NCBI GenBank assembly: GCA_017390475.1
Contig: JAFPBO010000008.1
Span: 124,001 to 188,000, forward strand
Origin: Loktanella sp.
GTDB taxonomy: Bacteria; Pseudomonadota; Alphaproteobacteria; Rhodobacterales; Rhodobacteraceae
Length of the DNA stretch: 64,000 nucleotides
Direction of reading: 5' to 3'
Of the stretch, positions 9,449 to 17,700 are shown piece by piece (position 1 is the first letter of the stretch; each line of letters begins with the position of its first letter). A program made the position numbers and the translations under genes. A model generated the notes under the pieces. That model worked only from the letters and a program-made list of their open reading frames with translations, was not told the DNA's origin and did not search any database.

Positions 9449-10477
9449 ATGCATAAATCCATCATCGCTGCCGCGATTGCTGTCGCTGGTTTCAATTCTG
9501 CTGCTTTGGCACAGGACCTGACGGTCGGTGTCAGCTGGTCCAACTTTCAGGAAGAGCGCTGGAAAACCGATGAGGCCGCGATTCGCGCCGCTTTGGACGC
9601 TGCTGGCGCGACCTATGTTTCCGCCGATGCGCAATCATCCTCGGCCAAGCAATTGTCCGATGTCGAAAGCCTGATCGCACAGGGCGTTGATGCGCTGATC
9701 ATTCTGGCACAGGACAGCGCCGCCATTGGCCCCGCTGTCGAGGCTGCCGCGAATGAAGGTATCCCCGTCGTCGCCTATGACCGCCTGATCGAAGACCCGC
9801 GCGCCTTTTATCTGACTTTCGACAATGTCGAAGTCGGCCGGATGCAGGCCCGCGCCGTGCTGGAACAGATGCCCGAAGGCAATTATGTCATGATCAAAGG
9901 CTCGCCCACTGACCCGAACGCTGATTTCCTGCGCGGCGGTCAGCAGGAAGTCCTGCAAGAGGCGATTGACAGCGGCGCGATCACCATCGTGGCCGAGGCC
10001 TATACCGATGGCTGGCTGCCTGCCAACGCGCAGCGCAACATGGAACAGATCCTGACCGCCAATGACAATATGGTCGATGCGGTTGTGGCTTCGAACGACG
10101 GCACTGCAGGCGGTGTTGTCGCAGCGCTGACAGCGCAGGGTCTGGAAGGCATTCCAGTTTCCGGTCAGGACGGCGACCATGCCGCGCTGAACCGTGTTGC
10201 TTTGGGGACGCAGACTGTGTCGGTCTGGAAAGACGCCCGCGAACTGGGTCGCGCCGCCGCTGAAATCGCGGTCGCTCTGGCTGCAGCGGATGGCGACATG
10301 GCTGCTGTAGAAGGCAGCCAGACATGGACATCGCCAGCAGGCACCGACATGACTGCGATCTTCCTGGAACCACTGCCGGTGACAGCTGACAATCTGTCTG
10401 ATGTGACCGACGCTGGCTGGATCACCGTAGAAGCTCTCTGTCAGGGTGTGACTGCGGGTCCGGCCCCTTGTAACTAA
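9449..10477 (+). CDS. xylF: D-xylose ABC transporter, substrate-binding protein
   Basis: A periplasmic sugar-binding protein of 342 residues with a cleavable signal peptide (AALAQ at about 18-22). The mature start LTVGVSWSNFQEERWKTDE matches the XylF group of the periplasmic binding protein 1 family, as do VVAYDRLI, FDNVEVGRMQA and VVASNDGTAGG. It delivers xylose to XylH and XylG. It is the first gene of the xylose operon, with a strong GGAGGA site, and is separated from xylH by a hairpin region likely to favour its higher expression. Confidence 0.95.
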   Translation: MHKSIIAAAIAVAGFNSAALAQDLTVGVSWSNFQEERWKTDEAAIRAALDAAGATYVSADAQSSSAKQLSDVESLIAQGVDALIILAQDSAAIGPAVEAAANEGIPVVAYDRLIEDPRAFYLTFDNVEVGRMQARAVLEQMPEGNYVMIKGSPTDPNADFLRGGQQEVLQEAIDSGAITIVAEAYTDGWLPANAQRNMEQILTANDNMVDAVVASNDGTAGGVVAALTAQGLEGIPVSGQDGDHAALNRVALGTQTVSVWKDARELGRAAAEIAVALAAADGDMAAVEGSQTWTSPAGTDMTAIFLEPLPVTADNLSDVTDAGWITVEALCQGVTAGPAPCN

Positions 10478-10484
10478 GCCCGTG

Positions 10485-10505
10485 GCGGCGGGGTTCACCC
10501 GCCGC
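10485..10505 (+). repeat. Hairpin after xylF (1)
   Basis: GCGGCGGG (10485-10492) and CCCGCCGC (10498-10505) form an 8-bp stem with loop GTTCA. It resembles the hairpin at 19414-19431. It has no T-run, so mRNA 3'-end protection is more likely than termination. Confidence 0.5.
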
Positions 10506-10510
10506 GGTCA

Positions 10511-10544
10511 GGGGCCCTGCCGATGTGCAGGGCCCCGATTTTCC
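10511..10544 (+). terminator. Strong hairpin between xylF and xylH (possible partial terminator)
   Basis: GGGGCCCTGC (10511-10520) and GCAGGGCCCC (10527-10536) form a 10-bp GC-rich stem with loop CGATGT, followed by GATTTTCC. Such hairpins after binding-protein genes commonly cause partial termination or stabilise the upstream mRNA, giving excess XylF over the membrane subunits. Confidence 0.65.
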
Positions 10545-10602
10545 TTTTCATGCAAACCCTCGGCCGCTGACCTTGCGCAATCGGCTGCGATGGAGCACCT
10601 TT

Positions 10603-11898
10603 ATGTCTGATGAAACCGCCACTGCGCCCAGCGATGCGCGACGGTCCTTTTTTAAAACGCTTGAAGTCGATACCCGCCTGTTGGGTATGATTGGAGCGCT
10701 GATCCTGATCTGGGTCGTCTTCCATATCTGGTCGGACCAGCGGTTTCTGACACCGCGCAATATTTTCAACCTGTCGATCCAGACCGTTTCCGTGGCGATC
10801 ATGGCCACCGGCATGGTCTTTGTGATCGTGACCCGCCACATTGATCTGTCGGTAGGGGCCTTGCTGGCGACCACCACGGCAGTGATGGCGATCACGCAGA
10901 CCCAGTTTCTGCCACAGATCTTCGGGCTGGAAATCGGTCATCCGATGATCCCCTGGATCACCATTGCCGCGGGTATTCTGACCGGTGCGCTGATCGGGGC
11001 GTTTCAGGGCTATCTGATCGGCTATCAGATGATCCCCGCCTTTATCGTCACTTTGGGCGGTCTGTTGATCTGGCGCAACGTTGCCTGGCACCTGACCAAT
11101 GGCCAGACCATCGGGCCGCTGGATCAGACCTATATGCTGTTTGGTGGGATCAACGGTACATTGGGCATTTTCTGGAGCTGGATTTTCGGCCTGATTGCTG
11201 CTGCTGCGGCGGCTGTCGGTATTCTGCTCGCGCGTCGGACCAAGATCAGCCATGGTTTTTCGGTCAAGCCGCTTTGGGCCGAAGCGGTCGTGATCGCTGT
11301 CGTTATCGCAGCGATCCTTGGTTTTGTCGCGGTGCTGAATGCCTATGCTGTGCCGGACCGCGTGATTGCGCGCGAATTTGAACGCTGGGGCTGTACCGCA
11401 GTGGAAAACTGCACGGCTGGTTATGGCATTCCCTATTCGGTGCTGCTGCTGATTGCCGTGGCTGTGGTGATGACGATCATCGCACAGCGCACCCGTCTGG
11501 GCCGCTACATTTTTGCCACCGGCGGCAACCCCGATGCGGCGGAACTGTCCGGCATCAATACAAAGCTTCTGACGGTCAAGATTTTCGCCATGGTCGGGAT
11601 GCTTTGTGCGCTTGGTGGGATCGTCGCCTCGGCCCGGCTGGGGTATCATACCAATGATATCGGCACGCTGGACGAACTCCGCGTCATCGCTGCAGCCGTC
11701 ATTGGCGGCACCGCACTCGCTGGCGGGATCGGCACGATCTATGGCGCGATCATCGGTGCGCTGATCATGCAATCCTTGCAATCGGGCATGGCGATGGTCG
11801 GGGTCGATGCGCCCTATCAGAACATCGTGGTGGGCCTTGTGCTGGTCCTCGCCGTCTGGATCGACATCCAGTATCGCAAATATTCAGGAGCGAAATGA
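10603..11898 (+). CDS. xylH: Sugar (D-xylose) ABC transporter permease
   Basis: This is the inner-membrane permease of the xylose importer, 431 residues from ATG 10603, which has GGAG 8 bp upstream. About ten hydrophobic helices are visible, with the family signatures TRHIDLSVGALL, FIVTLGGLLIWRN and GNPDAAELSGIN, and a late VIGGTALAGG segment. An upstream in-frame extension to 10525 covers the intergenic hairpin tail and is unlikely to be translated. It overlaps xylG by 4 bases (ATGA), which indicates coupled translation. Confidence 0.94.
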   Translation: MSDETATAPSDARRSFFKTLEVDTRLLGMIGALILIWVVFHIWSDQRFLTPRNIFNLSIQTVSVAIMATGMVFVIVTRHIDLSVGALLATTTAVMAITQTQFLPQIFGLEIGHPMIPWITIAAGILTGALIGAFQGYLIGYQMIPAFIVTLGGLLIWRNVAWHLTNGQTIGPLDQTYMLFGGINGTLGIFWSWIFGLIAAAAAAVGILLARRTKISHGFSVKPLWAEAVVIAVVIAAILGFVAVLNAYAVPDRVIAREFERWGCTAVENCTAGYGIPYSVLLLIAVAVVMTIIAQRTRLGRYIFATGGNPDAAELSGINTKLLTVKIFAMVGMLCALGGIVASARLGYHTNDIGTLDELRVIAAAVIGGTALAGGIGTIYGAIIGALIMQSLQSGMAMVGVDAPYQNIVVGLVLVLAVWIDIQYRKYSGAK

Positions 11899-12644
11899 TG
11901 ACACCCCTTGTGCAGATGAAAGATGTCTCGATCTCATTCGGTGGGGTCAAGGCGGTGGATCACGTGAGCATCGACCTATATCCCGGTGAAGTTGTTGGTC
12001 TTTTGGGTCATAACGGTGCTGGTAAATCGACGCTGATCAAGATCCTGTCCGGTGCCTATAAGATGGATTCTGGCGAGATCTGGGTCGAAGGCAAAAAGGT
12101 CGATTTCCAATCGCCGCGCGACAGTCGCGACCATAATATCGAAACGATCTATCAGACTTTGGCCTTGGCCGATAACCTTGACGCGGCATCGAACCTGTTT
12201 CTGGGCCGCGAACTGACCACGCCTTTTGGCTTTGTCGATGATGGCCGTCAGGAATCCGAGACGCGCAAGATCATGGCCCGTCTGAACCCCAATTTCAAAA
12301 AACTGAAAGAACCCGTGTCGGCCCTGTCCGGTGGCCAGCGACAGTCGGTCGCCATCGCGCGGGCGGTCTATTTCAAGGCCAAGATCCTGATCATGGACGA
12401 ACCGACTGCCGCTTTGGGTGTGCATGAGACCAAGATGGTCGCGGATCTGATTCAGGAATTGAAGGCGCAGGGTCTTGGCATTTTCCTGATCAGCCATGAC
12501 ACGCGCGAGATGATGGAATTGTGCGACCGTGTGTCGGTAATGAAAAACGGACAGGTCGTCGGCACCGAACGTGTCGAGGACGTGACCGAGGATGACATCC
12601 TGTCGATGATCATCATGGGCAAGAATCCTAAAAAGGCAGCGTAA
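11895..12644 (+). CDS. xylG: Sugar (D-xylose) ABC transporter ATP-binding protein, single domain
   Basis: This is the ATPase of the xylose importer. Walker A is GHNGAGKST (about 35-43), the signature is LSGGQRQSVAIARA, and Walker B is ILIMDEPTAALG, followed by an ISHDTREM switch histidine. At 249 residues it holds only one nucleotide-binding domain, whereas the E. coli XylG/RbsA/AraG type carries two fused domains (about 500 residues), so this subunit must act as a homodimer. It overlaps xylH by 4 bases and shares one base with xylB (TAATG). Confidence 0.93.
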   Translation: MMTPLVQMKDVSISFGGVKAVDHVSIDLYPGEVVGLLGHNGAGKSTLIKILSGAYKMDSGEIWVEGKKVDFQSPRDSRDHNIETIYQTLALADNLDAASNLFLGRELTTPFGFVDDGRQESETRKIMARLNPNFKKLKEPVSALSGGQRQSVAIARAVYFKAKILIMDEPTAALGVHETKMVADLIQELKAQGLGIFLISHDTREMMELCDRVSVMKNGQVVGTERVEDVTEDDILSMIIMGKNPKKAA

Positions 12645-14083
12645 TGTTTATCGGACTTGATCTGGGGACCTCCGGTCTCAAAGCTGTTTTGATAGACGTC
12701 AATCAAAACATCCTTGCCGAAGCGTCAGCACCGCTAGAGGCGACGCGCCCGCACAGCGGCTGGTCCGAACAGGACCCCGCGACATGGTTGGATGCGGCGG
12801 ATACGGTAATGCGTGATCTGGGGGCGCAGGTGTCGCTGGCTGACGTCAAGGCCATCGGCCTGTCCGGCCAGATGCATGGCGCGACTTTGCTGGATGCCGA
12901 TGACAATGTGCTGCGCCCCTGCATTCTGTGGAACGACACTCGCTCTGCCGTGGAAGCCGCCGAACTGGACGCCGACCCGCGTTTCCGCGCACTGACCGGC
13001 AATATCGTCTTTCCGGGTTTCACCGCGCCGAAACTTGTCTGGGTGGCGAAACATGAACCCGACATCTTCGCCAAGGTCGCCCGCGTGCTGCTGCCCAAAG
13101 ATTACCTGCGCCTGTGGCTGACAGGCGAGGCGGTCGCCGAAATGTCCGACGCGGCTGGCACAAGCTGGCTGGATGTGGCGAAGCGCGACTGGTCAGATGA
13201 TCTGCTTGCTGCGACCAGCCTGACCCGCGCGCAGATGCCGCGCCTTGTCGAAGGCTCCGAAGTCTCGGGGCAGGTGCGGGATCAACTCGCCAGCCGCTGG
13301 GGCTTGCCGCAGGGTGTCGTCGTGGCAGGTGGTGGCGGTGACAATGCCGCAAGTGCTGTGGGCGTGGGCGTGGTCAAGGCGGGCGATGCTTTCGTCTCGC
13401 TCGGCACCTCTGGCGTGCTCTTTGCGGCCAGCGACGCCTATAACCCCGATGCCGCCAGCGCCGTGCATACGTTCTGTCATGCCTTGCCGGATACATGGCA
13501 CCAGATGGGCGTGATCCTCGCTGCCGCTGATGCGCTGAACTGGTTTGCCAAGGTCGCGGATAAACCTGCCGCCACCCTGACCAGCGGTTTGGGCGCGTTG
13601 CAGGCCCCCGGCAAGCCGCTGTTCCTGCCTTACTTGGGCGGCGAACGGACCCCGCATAATGATGCGGCGATCCGCGGCGCGTTCCTGCATCTGGACCATG
13701 CGACCGACAGCCAGGCCATGGCCCGCGCCGTGCTGGAAGGGGTGACGCATGCGATCCGCGATTGCCATGATGCGCTGACCAGCACCGGCACCAAGATCAA
13801 CCGCCTGATCGCGGTCGGCGGCGGGTCCAAATCCGATTACTGGGTGCAAGCGATTGCCACATCGCTTGATCTGCCGATTGAACTGCCCGTCGCGGGTGAT
13901 TTCGGCGGGGCCTTTGGCGCCGCTCGCCTTGGCCTGATGGCCGCAACCGGCGCAGGGGCCGAGGTCGCGACCGCACCGAAGATCGCTCGCACCATTGACC
14001 CTGACACCAAACTGACAGCGGCTTTTGCCGAGGCCCATGCGCGTTACCGCGCCAGCTATATCGCACTGAAAGGACTATCATGA
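12644..14083 (+). CDS. xylB: Xylulokinase
   Basis: The enzyme phosphorylates D-xylulose to D-xylulose 5-phosphate, feeding the pentose phosphate pathway. It is an FGGY-family kinase of 479 residues. The N-terminal phosphate-binding motif is [13 protein letters not shown], then [11 protein letters not shown] and ILWNDTRS appear with the substrate aspartate, and the C-terminal adenosine motif is [13 protein letters not shown]. The start codon overlaps the xylG stop, and the gene overlaps xylA by 4 bases. Confidence 0.96.
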   Translation: MFIGLDLGTSGLKAVLIDVNQNILAEASAPLEATRPHSGWSEQDPATWLDAADTVMRDLGAQVSLADVKAIGLSGQMHGATLLDADDNVLRPCILWNDTRSAVEAAELDADPRFRALTGNIVFPGFTAPKLVWVAKHEPDIFAKVARVLLPKDYLRLWLTGEAVAEMSDAAGTSWLDVAKRDWSDDLLAATSLTRAQMPRLVEGSEVSGQVRDQLASRWGLPQGVVVAGGGGDNAASAVGVGVVKAGDAFVSLGTSGVLFAASDAYNPDAASAVHTFCHALPDTWHQMGVILAAADALNWFAKVADKPAATLTSGLGALQAPGKPLFLPYLGGERTPHNDAAIRGAFLHLDHATDSQAMARAVLEGVTHAIRDCHDALTSTGTKINRLIAVGGGSKSDYWVQAIATSLDLPIELPVAGDFGGAFGAARLGLMAATGAGAEVATAPKIARTIDPDTKLTAAFAEAHARYRASYIALKGLS

Positions 14084-15381
14084 CCGATTTCTTCAAAGGC
14101 ATCCCCGCCATCACCTACGAAGGCCCGGACAGCGACAATGATTTCGCCTTCCGCCAATACAACCCCGAAGAGGTTGTGATGGGCAAAAAGATGAAAGATC
14201 ACCTGCGCTTTGCGGCTGCCTATTGGCATTCCTTTGCCTGGCCGGGCGGTGACCCGTTTGGTGGGCAGACCTTTGATCGACCATGGTTCGGCGACAGCAT
14301 GGATCTGGCCCGGATGAAGGCTGATGTCGCCTTCGAGATGTTCCAGATTCTGAACGTGCCTTATTTCTGTTTCCACGACGCCGATGTGCGGCCCGAAGGT
14401 GCTGATTTCGCCGAAAACACCCGCAACCTGGAAGAGATCGTCGATTATTTCGCCGAAAAAATGGAAGCGACCGGTGTCAAACTGCTCTGGGGCACGGCGA
14501 ACCTGTTCTCGCACAAGCGCTTCATGTCCGGTGCCGCGACGAACCCTGACCCGGATGTGTTCGCGTTTTCAGCCGCGACGATCAAGACCTGCATGGACGC
14601 GACCATGAAACTGGGCGGTGAAAACTACGTCCTCTGGGGTGGTCGTGAAGGCTATGAAACCCTGCTCAACACCGATATGGGCCGCGAACGCACCCAGGCG
14701 GGCCGGATGTTGCAGATGGTCGTCGACTACAAGCACAAGATGGGCTTCAAGGGCGCGATCCTGATCGAACCGAAACCGCAAGAACCGGCCAAGCATCAAT
14801 ATGACTACGATGTCGCAACGGTTTACGGCTTCTTGAAGGAGTTTGGCCTGGAGGGCGAGGTCAAGGTCAATGTCGAACAGGGCCATGCCATTCTGGCGGG
14901 CCATTCGTTTGAACATGAACTGGCGATGGCGCGGGAATTGGGGATTTTCGGCTCGATCGACATGAACCGCAATGATTATCAATCCGGCTGGGATACCGAC
15001 CAGTTCCCGAACAATGTGCCCGAAATGGCGCTGGCCTATTACGAGATGCTGCGCGCCGGTGGCTTCACCACGGGCGGCACCAATTTTGACGCCAAACTGC
15101 GCCGTCAGAGCCTTGATGCAGAGGATCTGATCCTCGCCCATGTCGGCGGGATGGATGCCTGTGCAGCAGGGCTGAAGGCTGCGGCGGCGATGCTGGAAGA
15201 TGGCAAGCTGGAAGCGGCGCGTAATGAACGCTACGCAGGTTGGGATACCGATGCGGGCAAGGCGCTGCTCGACAGTGATCTGGATGCGATCACCGCGCGC
15301 GTGCAGTCTGAGGGGATCAACCCACAGCCTCGCTCTGGCCGTCAGGAACGGTTGGAAAATCTGGTCAATCGCTACCTGTGA
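14080..15381 (+). CDS. xylA: Xylose isomerase
   Basis: The enzyme converts D-xylose to D-xylulose in the cytosol using two divalent metals. At 433 residues it belongs to the longer class II isomerases. Signatures visible are the [12 protein letters not shown] segment with the catalytic histidine and aspartate, [32 protein letters not shown] with metal ligands, and SIDMNRND. It is the last enzyme gene of xylFHGBA and is followed by a palindrome at 15399. Confidence 0.97.
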   Translation: MTDFFKGIPAITYEGPDSDNDFAFRQYNPEEVVMGKKMKDHLRFAAAYWHSFAWPGGDPFGGQTFDRPWFGDSMDLARMKADVAFEMFQILNVPYFCFHDADVRPEGADFAENTRNLEEIVDYFAEKMEATGVKLLWGTANLFSHKRFMSGAATNPDPDVFAFSAATIKTCMDATMKLGGENYVLWGGREGYETLLNTDMGRERTQAGRMLQMVVDYKHKMGFKGAILIEPKPQEPAKHQYDYDVATVYGFLKEFGLEGEVKVNVEQGHAILAGHSFEHELAMARELGIFGSIDMNRNDYQSGWDTDQFPNNVPEMALAYYEMLRAGGFTTGGTNFDAKLRRQSLDAEDLILAHVGGMDACAAGLKAAAAMLEDGKLEAARNERYAGWDTDAGKALLDSDLDAITARVQSEGINPQPRSGRQERLENLVNRYL

Positions 15382-15398
15382 CCTTGTCAACCTGTCCG

Positions 15399-15424
15399 GT
15401 AAGGTGGAACATGATCCACCTTAC
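15399..15424. terminator. Palindrome after xylA
   Basis: GTAAGGTGGA (15399-15408) and TCCACCTTAC (15415-15424) form a perfect 10-bp stem with loop ACATGA. There is no T-run, so it is either a weak terminator or a member of a dispersed palindrome family. It sits between xylA and the glycerate kinase gene. Confidence 0.5.
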
Positions 15425-15447
15425 ATGGGCGGGGGATGAGGCCAGCG

Positions 15448-16635
15448 ATGAATGAGATGCGCAGCACGGCACAGCGGATATTCGAGGCAGGCGTGCAAGC
15501 GGCTGACCCGGTGGCCGCTGTCACAAAGCACCTGGATGATCTGCAAAAACCCGCATCGATCATCGCCGTCGGCAAGGCGGCGCGGGGTATGGCGCAGTCT
15601 GCGCTGACGCATTTCTCTGGCGTGCCTGCCATCGTCGTCACCAATTATGAAAACGCCCAGCCGCTGGACGGGGCCGAGGTGCATGCCGCAGGTCATCCGG
15701 TCCCAGATGAAAGTGGCGCAAAAGCAGCGCTTGCCGTGATTGCGGCCCTGCATGCGGCACAGGGCCCGGTATTGGCGCTGATCTCGGGCGGTGGGTCTGC
15801 GCTGTTGCCGGCCCCTGCGGGGGCTTTGACGCTGGCGGATAAGGTCGCGGTCAATGCCTTGCTGCTGGGGTCTGGGCTGGATATCAGCGAGATGAACCTG
15901 ATCCGCCAGCAACTTTCTGACCTCAAGGGCGGTGGTTTTCTGCGCCATGCCGCCCCCAATCCGGTGACCGCGCTGATCCTGTCGGATGTCGTCGGAGATG
16001 ATCTGGCGGCGATTGCTAGCGGTCCCACAGTGCGCCCGATCGGCACAGCCGCGCAGGCGATCAAGCTGTTGCGCAAGGCCTGGCTCTGGGACCAGATCCC
16101 GCAGGCGGTGCGCGATCACCTGACCGCAGATCGCCCGGTGGCGGATTTGCCGCAAGCGCGCAATATCCTGATCGGGTCCAACGGCCAAAGTGTCGCTGCG
16201 ATGGCGCAGGCGGCGGGCGAGGCCCATGTCATCCCCACCCCCGTCACCGGCGATGTGGCGGACGCGGCCCGGCTGATCTGCGATCAGGCAAGACCCGGCA
16301 TCACGCTTTGGGGCGGGGAAACCACGGTTGTGTTGCAAGGCAATGGGCGCGGCGGGCGCAATCAGGAACTGGCCCTGCATATCGCGGTTGAGGCGGCGCG
16401 GCGCGGCTGGCGCAACTGGACATGCCTGCAGGCGGGTAGTGACGGCCGCGACGGACCGACCGATGCTGCAGGCGGAATTGTGGATCAGGACAGTTTGGGC
16501 AAGATCGCTGATCTTGATACGCTTTTGGCCAATAACGACAGCTATGCCGCATTGGCGCAGGCGGATGATCTGCTGATCACCGGCGCGACAGGCACCAATG
16601 TGGCTGATCTTGGCGTGTTGATCTGGCGGGGGTAA
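15448..16635 (+). CDS. Glycerate kinase (GckA/TtuD, MOFRL family)
   Basis: The protein probably phosphorylates D-glycerate to 2-phosphoglycerate. It has the N-terminal DUF4147 half (IIAVGKAARGMAQ, LALISGGGSALLPAP) and the C-terminal MOFRL half with GGRNQELAL and GSDGRDGPTDAAGG. I choose ATG 15448, which has GAGG 6 bp upstream; ATG 15436 in the same frame lies directly behind a G-run and is the alternative. It follows xylA in the same direction after a palindrome and may be partly cotranscribed. Glycerate is not an intermediate of the isomerase pathway, so the link to xylose is not obvious. Confidence 0.9.
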   Translation: MNEMRSTAQRIFEAGVQAADPVAAVTKHLDDLQKPASIIAVGKAARGMAQSALTHFSGVPAIVVTNYENAQPLDGAEVHAAGHPVPDESGAKAALAVIAALHAAQGPVLALISGGGSALLPAPAGALTLADKVAVNALLLGSGLDISEMNLIRQQLSDLKGGGFLRHAAPNPVTALILSDVVGDDLAAIASGPTVRPIGTAAQAIKLLRKAWLWDQIPQAVRDHLTADRPVADLPQARNILIGSNGQSVAAMAQAAGEAHVIPTPVTGDVADAARLICDQARPGITLWGGETTVVLQGNGRGGRNQELALHIAVEAARRGWRNWTCLQAGSDGRDGPTDAAGGIVDQDSLGKIADLDTLLANNDSYAALAQADDLLITGATGTNVADLGVLIWRG

Positions 16636-16680
16636 CGCGCGCCGCGCGGGGAAGTATTTGCAACAAAGCGAGGTGGGGTG

Positions 16681-17352
16681 ATGGCGCAGGATAGCAGCTG
16701 GCTGGACAGGTTTGCGGGGCTGTCAAAGCTGGAACCCGCCGTCAAGGCACAGCTGTTGCAGCGCAGCGTGATCATGGCCGCGCCGCAAGGAAGCGTCATC
16801 TTTGGCCCCGGCAAATCACCGGAGAACATGTTGTTCCTTCTCGACGGTACTGTCCGGGTGCAGCAAGTGTCAGAGACTGGCCATGATATCGTCCTCTACA
16901 GGATCGAAGCCGGCGAAAGCTGTGTGCTGACCACGGCCTGTTTGCTGGCCTATGACGATTATGCCGCCGAGGGTATTGCTGAAACCGATGTGCAGGCTGC
17001 TGCGATCCCGCGTGATCTGTTCGATGATCTGGTCGCGCAGTCGAAATCATTCCGCAACTTTGTCTTTGCCGCCTTTTCCAAACGGATCACCGATCTGTTT
17101 TTGATGATCGATCAGGTCGCGTTCCAGCGCATCGATGTGCGTCTGGCGGATAAGCTGTTGAAACTGTCCGGAGGCGTGGACCGGATCGCGACGACCCATC
17201 AAAATCTTGCGGTCGAATTGGGTACGGCGCGCGAGGTCGTGTCGCGCCAGTTGCAGGAATTCCAGCGCCGGGGCTGGATCGCACAGGCGCGTGGGTCCGT
17301 CACAGTGCAGGATCGTGCGGGGCTTGCCGGGCTGGCGCAGCATCATTCCTAG
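16681..17352 (+). CDS. Crp/Fnr-family transcriptional regulator with paired cysteines
   Basis: A 223-residue regulator with an N-terminal cyclic-nucleotide-binding-like beta-barrel (about 15-110), a dimer helix and a C-terminal winged helix (about 175-215, QNLAVELGTAREVVSRQLQE). The start ATG 16681 has GAGGTGG upstream; GTG 16678 is the alternative. In place of the cAMP pocket sequence it has GESCVLTTACLL, putting C81 and C87 close together. It lacks the N-terminal cysteine cluster of FNR. A thiol or persulfide sensor is a reasonable guess, given the neighbouring DUF2892 and SulP genes. A palindrome just beyond its stop is a likely operator. Confidence 0.88.
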   Translation: MAQDSSWLDRFAGLSKLEPAVKAQLLQRSVIMAAPQGSVIFGPGKSPENMLFLLDGTVRVQQVSETGHDIVLYRIEAGESCVLTTACLLAYDDYAAEGIAETDVQAAAIPRDLFDDLVAQSKSFRNFVFAAFSKRITDLFLMIDQVAFQRIDVRLADKLLKLSGGVDRIATTHQNLAVELGTAREVVSRQLQEFQRRGWIAQARGSVTVQDRAGLAGLAQHHS

Positions 17353-17356
17353 CCTT

Positions 17357-17371
17357 GGTGACATTGTCACC
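17357..17371. promoter_or_regulatory. Crp/Fnr-type palindromic operator candidate
   Basis: GGTGACA-T-TGTCACC is a perfect 7+1+7 palindrome with the TGA/TCA half-sites used by Crp/Fnr proteins. It lies 4 bp after the regulator gene and 56 bp before the DUF2892 start, where an activator or repressor would act. Confidence 0.6.
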
Positions 17372-17427
17372 GTCACTGCCCGCCGGATAGGCTAGGGTCA
17401 GGGCAGAGATTTGAAGGAGTTTCAATC

Positions 17428-17640
17428 ATGCCTGTCAATGTTGGCGATATCGACCGTATGTTCCGCGCCGTTCTGGGAATCGTGCTTTTGGCGCTGCCCT
17501 TTGTCAGCGGGCTGCCCTTGTTCAACAACACACTGGCGACAGTGGTTTCTGTCATCGTTGGGCTGATGATGCTGGGTGTGGCCGCGACGCGGTCCTGCCC
17601 ACTCTATACTGTTCTGGGTCTGCGGACCTGCAAGATCTGA
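17428..17640 (+). CDS. DUF2892 (YgaP-like transmembrane) protein
   Basis: A 70-residue membrane protein with two hydrophobic helices. It starts with an optimal GAAGGAG site. The N-terminal NVGDIDRMFRAVLG and the C-terminal CPLYTVLGLRTC are typical of the DUF2892 domain, which in E. coli YgaP is fused to a rhodanese (sulfur-transferase) domain. Here the domain stands alone, with two cysteines near the C terminus. Its position between a cysteine-containing Crp/Fnr regulator and a SulP transporter supports a role in reactive sulfur or anion handling, but this is inference. Confidence 0.85.
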   Translation: MPVNVGDIDRMFRAVLGIVLLALPFVSGLPLFNNTLATVVSVIVGLMMLGVAATRSCPLYTVLGLRTCKI

Positions 17641-17658
17641 CTGATGCGATAAATCCGA

Positions 17659-17681
17659 CCGTTTGCAGTTTTTGCAAGCGG
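17659..17681. promoter_or_regulatory. Inverted repeat upstream of sulP
   Basis: CCGTTTGCA (17659-17667) and TGCAAGCGG (17673-17681) match at 8 of 9 positions around GTTTT. It could be an operator of the SulP gene 20 bp downstream, or a weak terminator of the DUF2892 gene. Confidence 0.35.
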
Positions 17682-17700
17682 TGCAACTGGCCATAATATA

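Noticed and set aside
10495-11781. Open frame of 428 codons on the minus strand
   Set aside because: It is antisense to xylH, and its composition (His, Asp and Gln rich) is typical of reversed membrane-protein codons.
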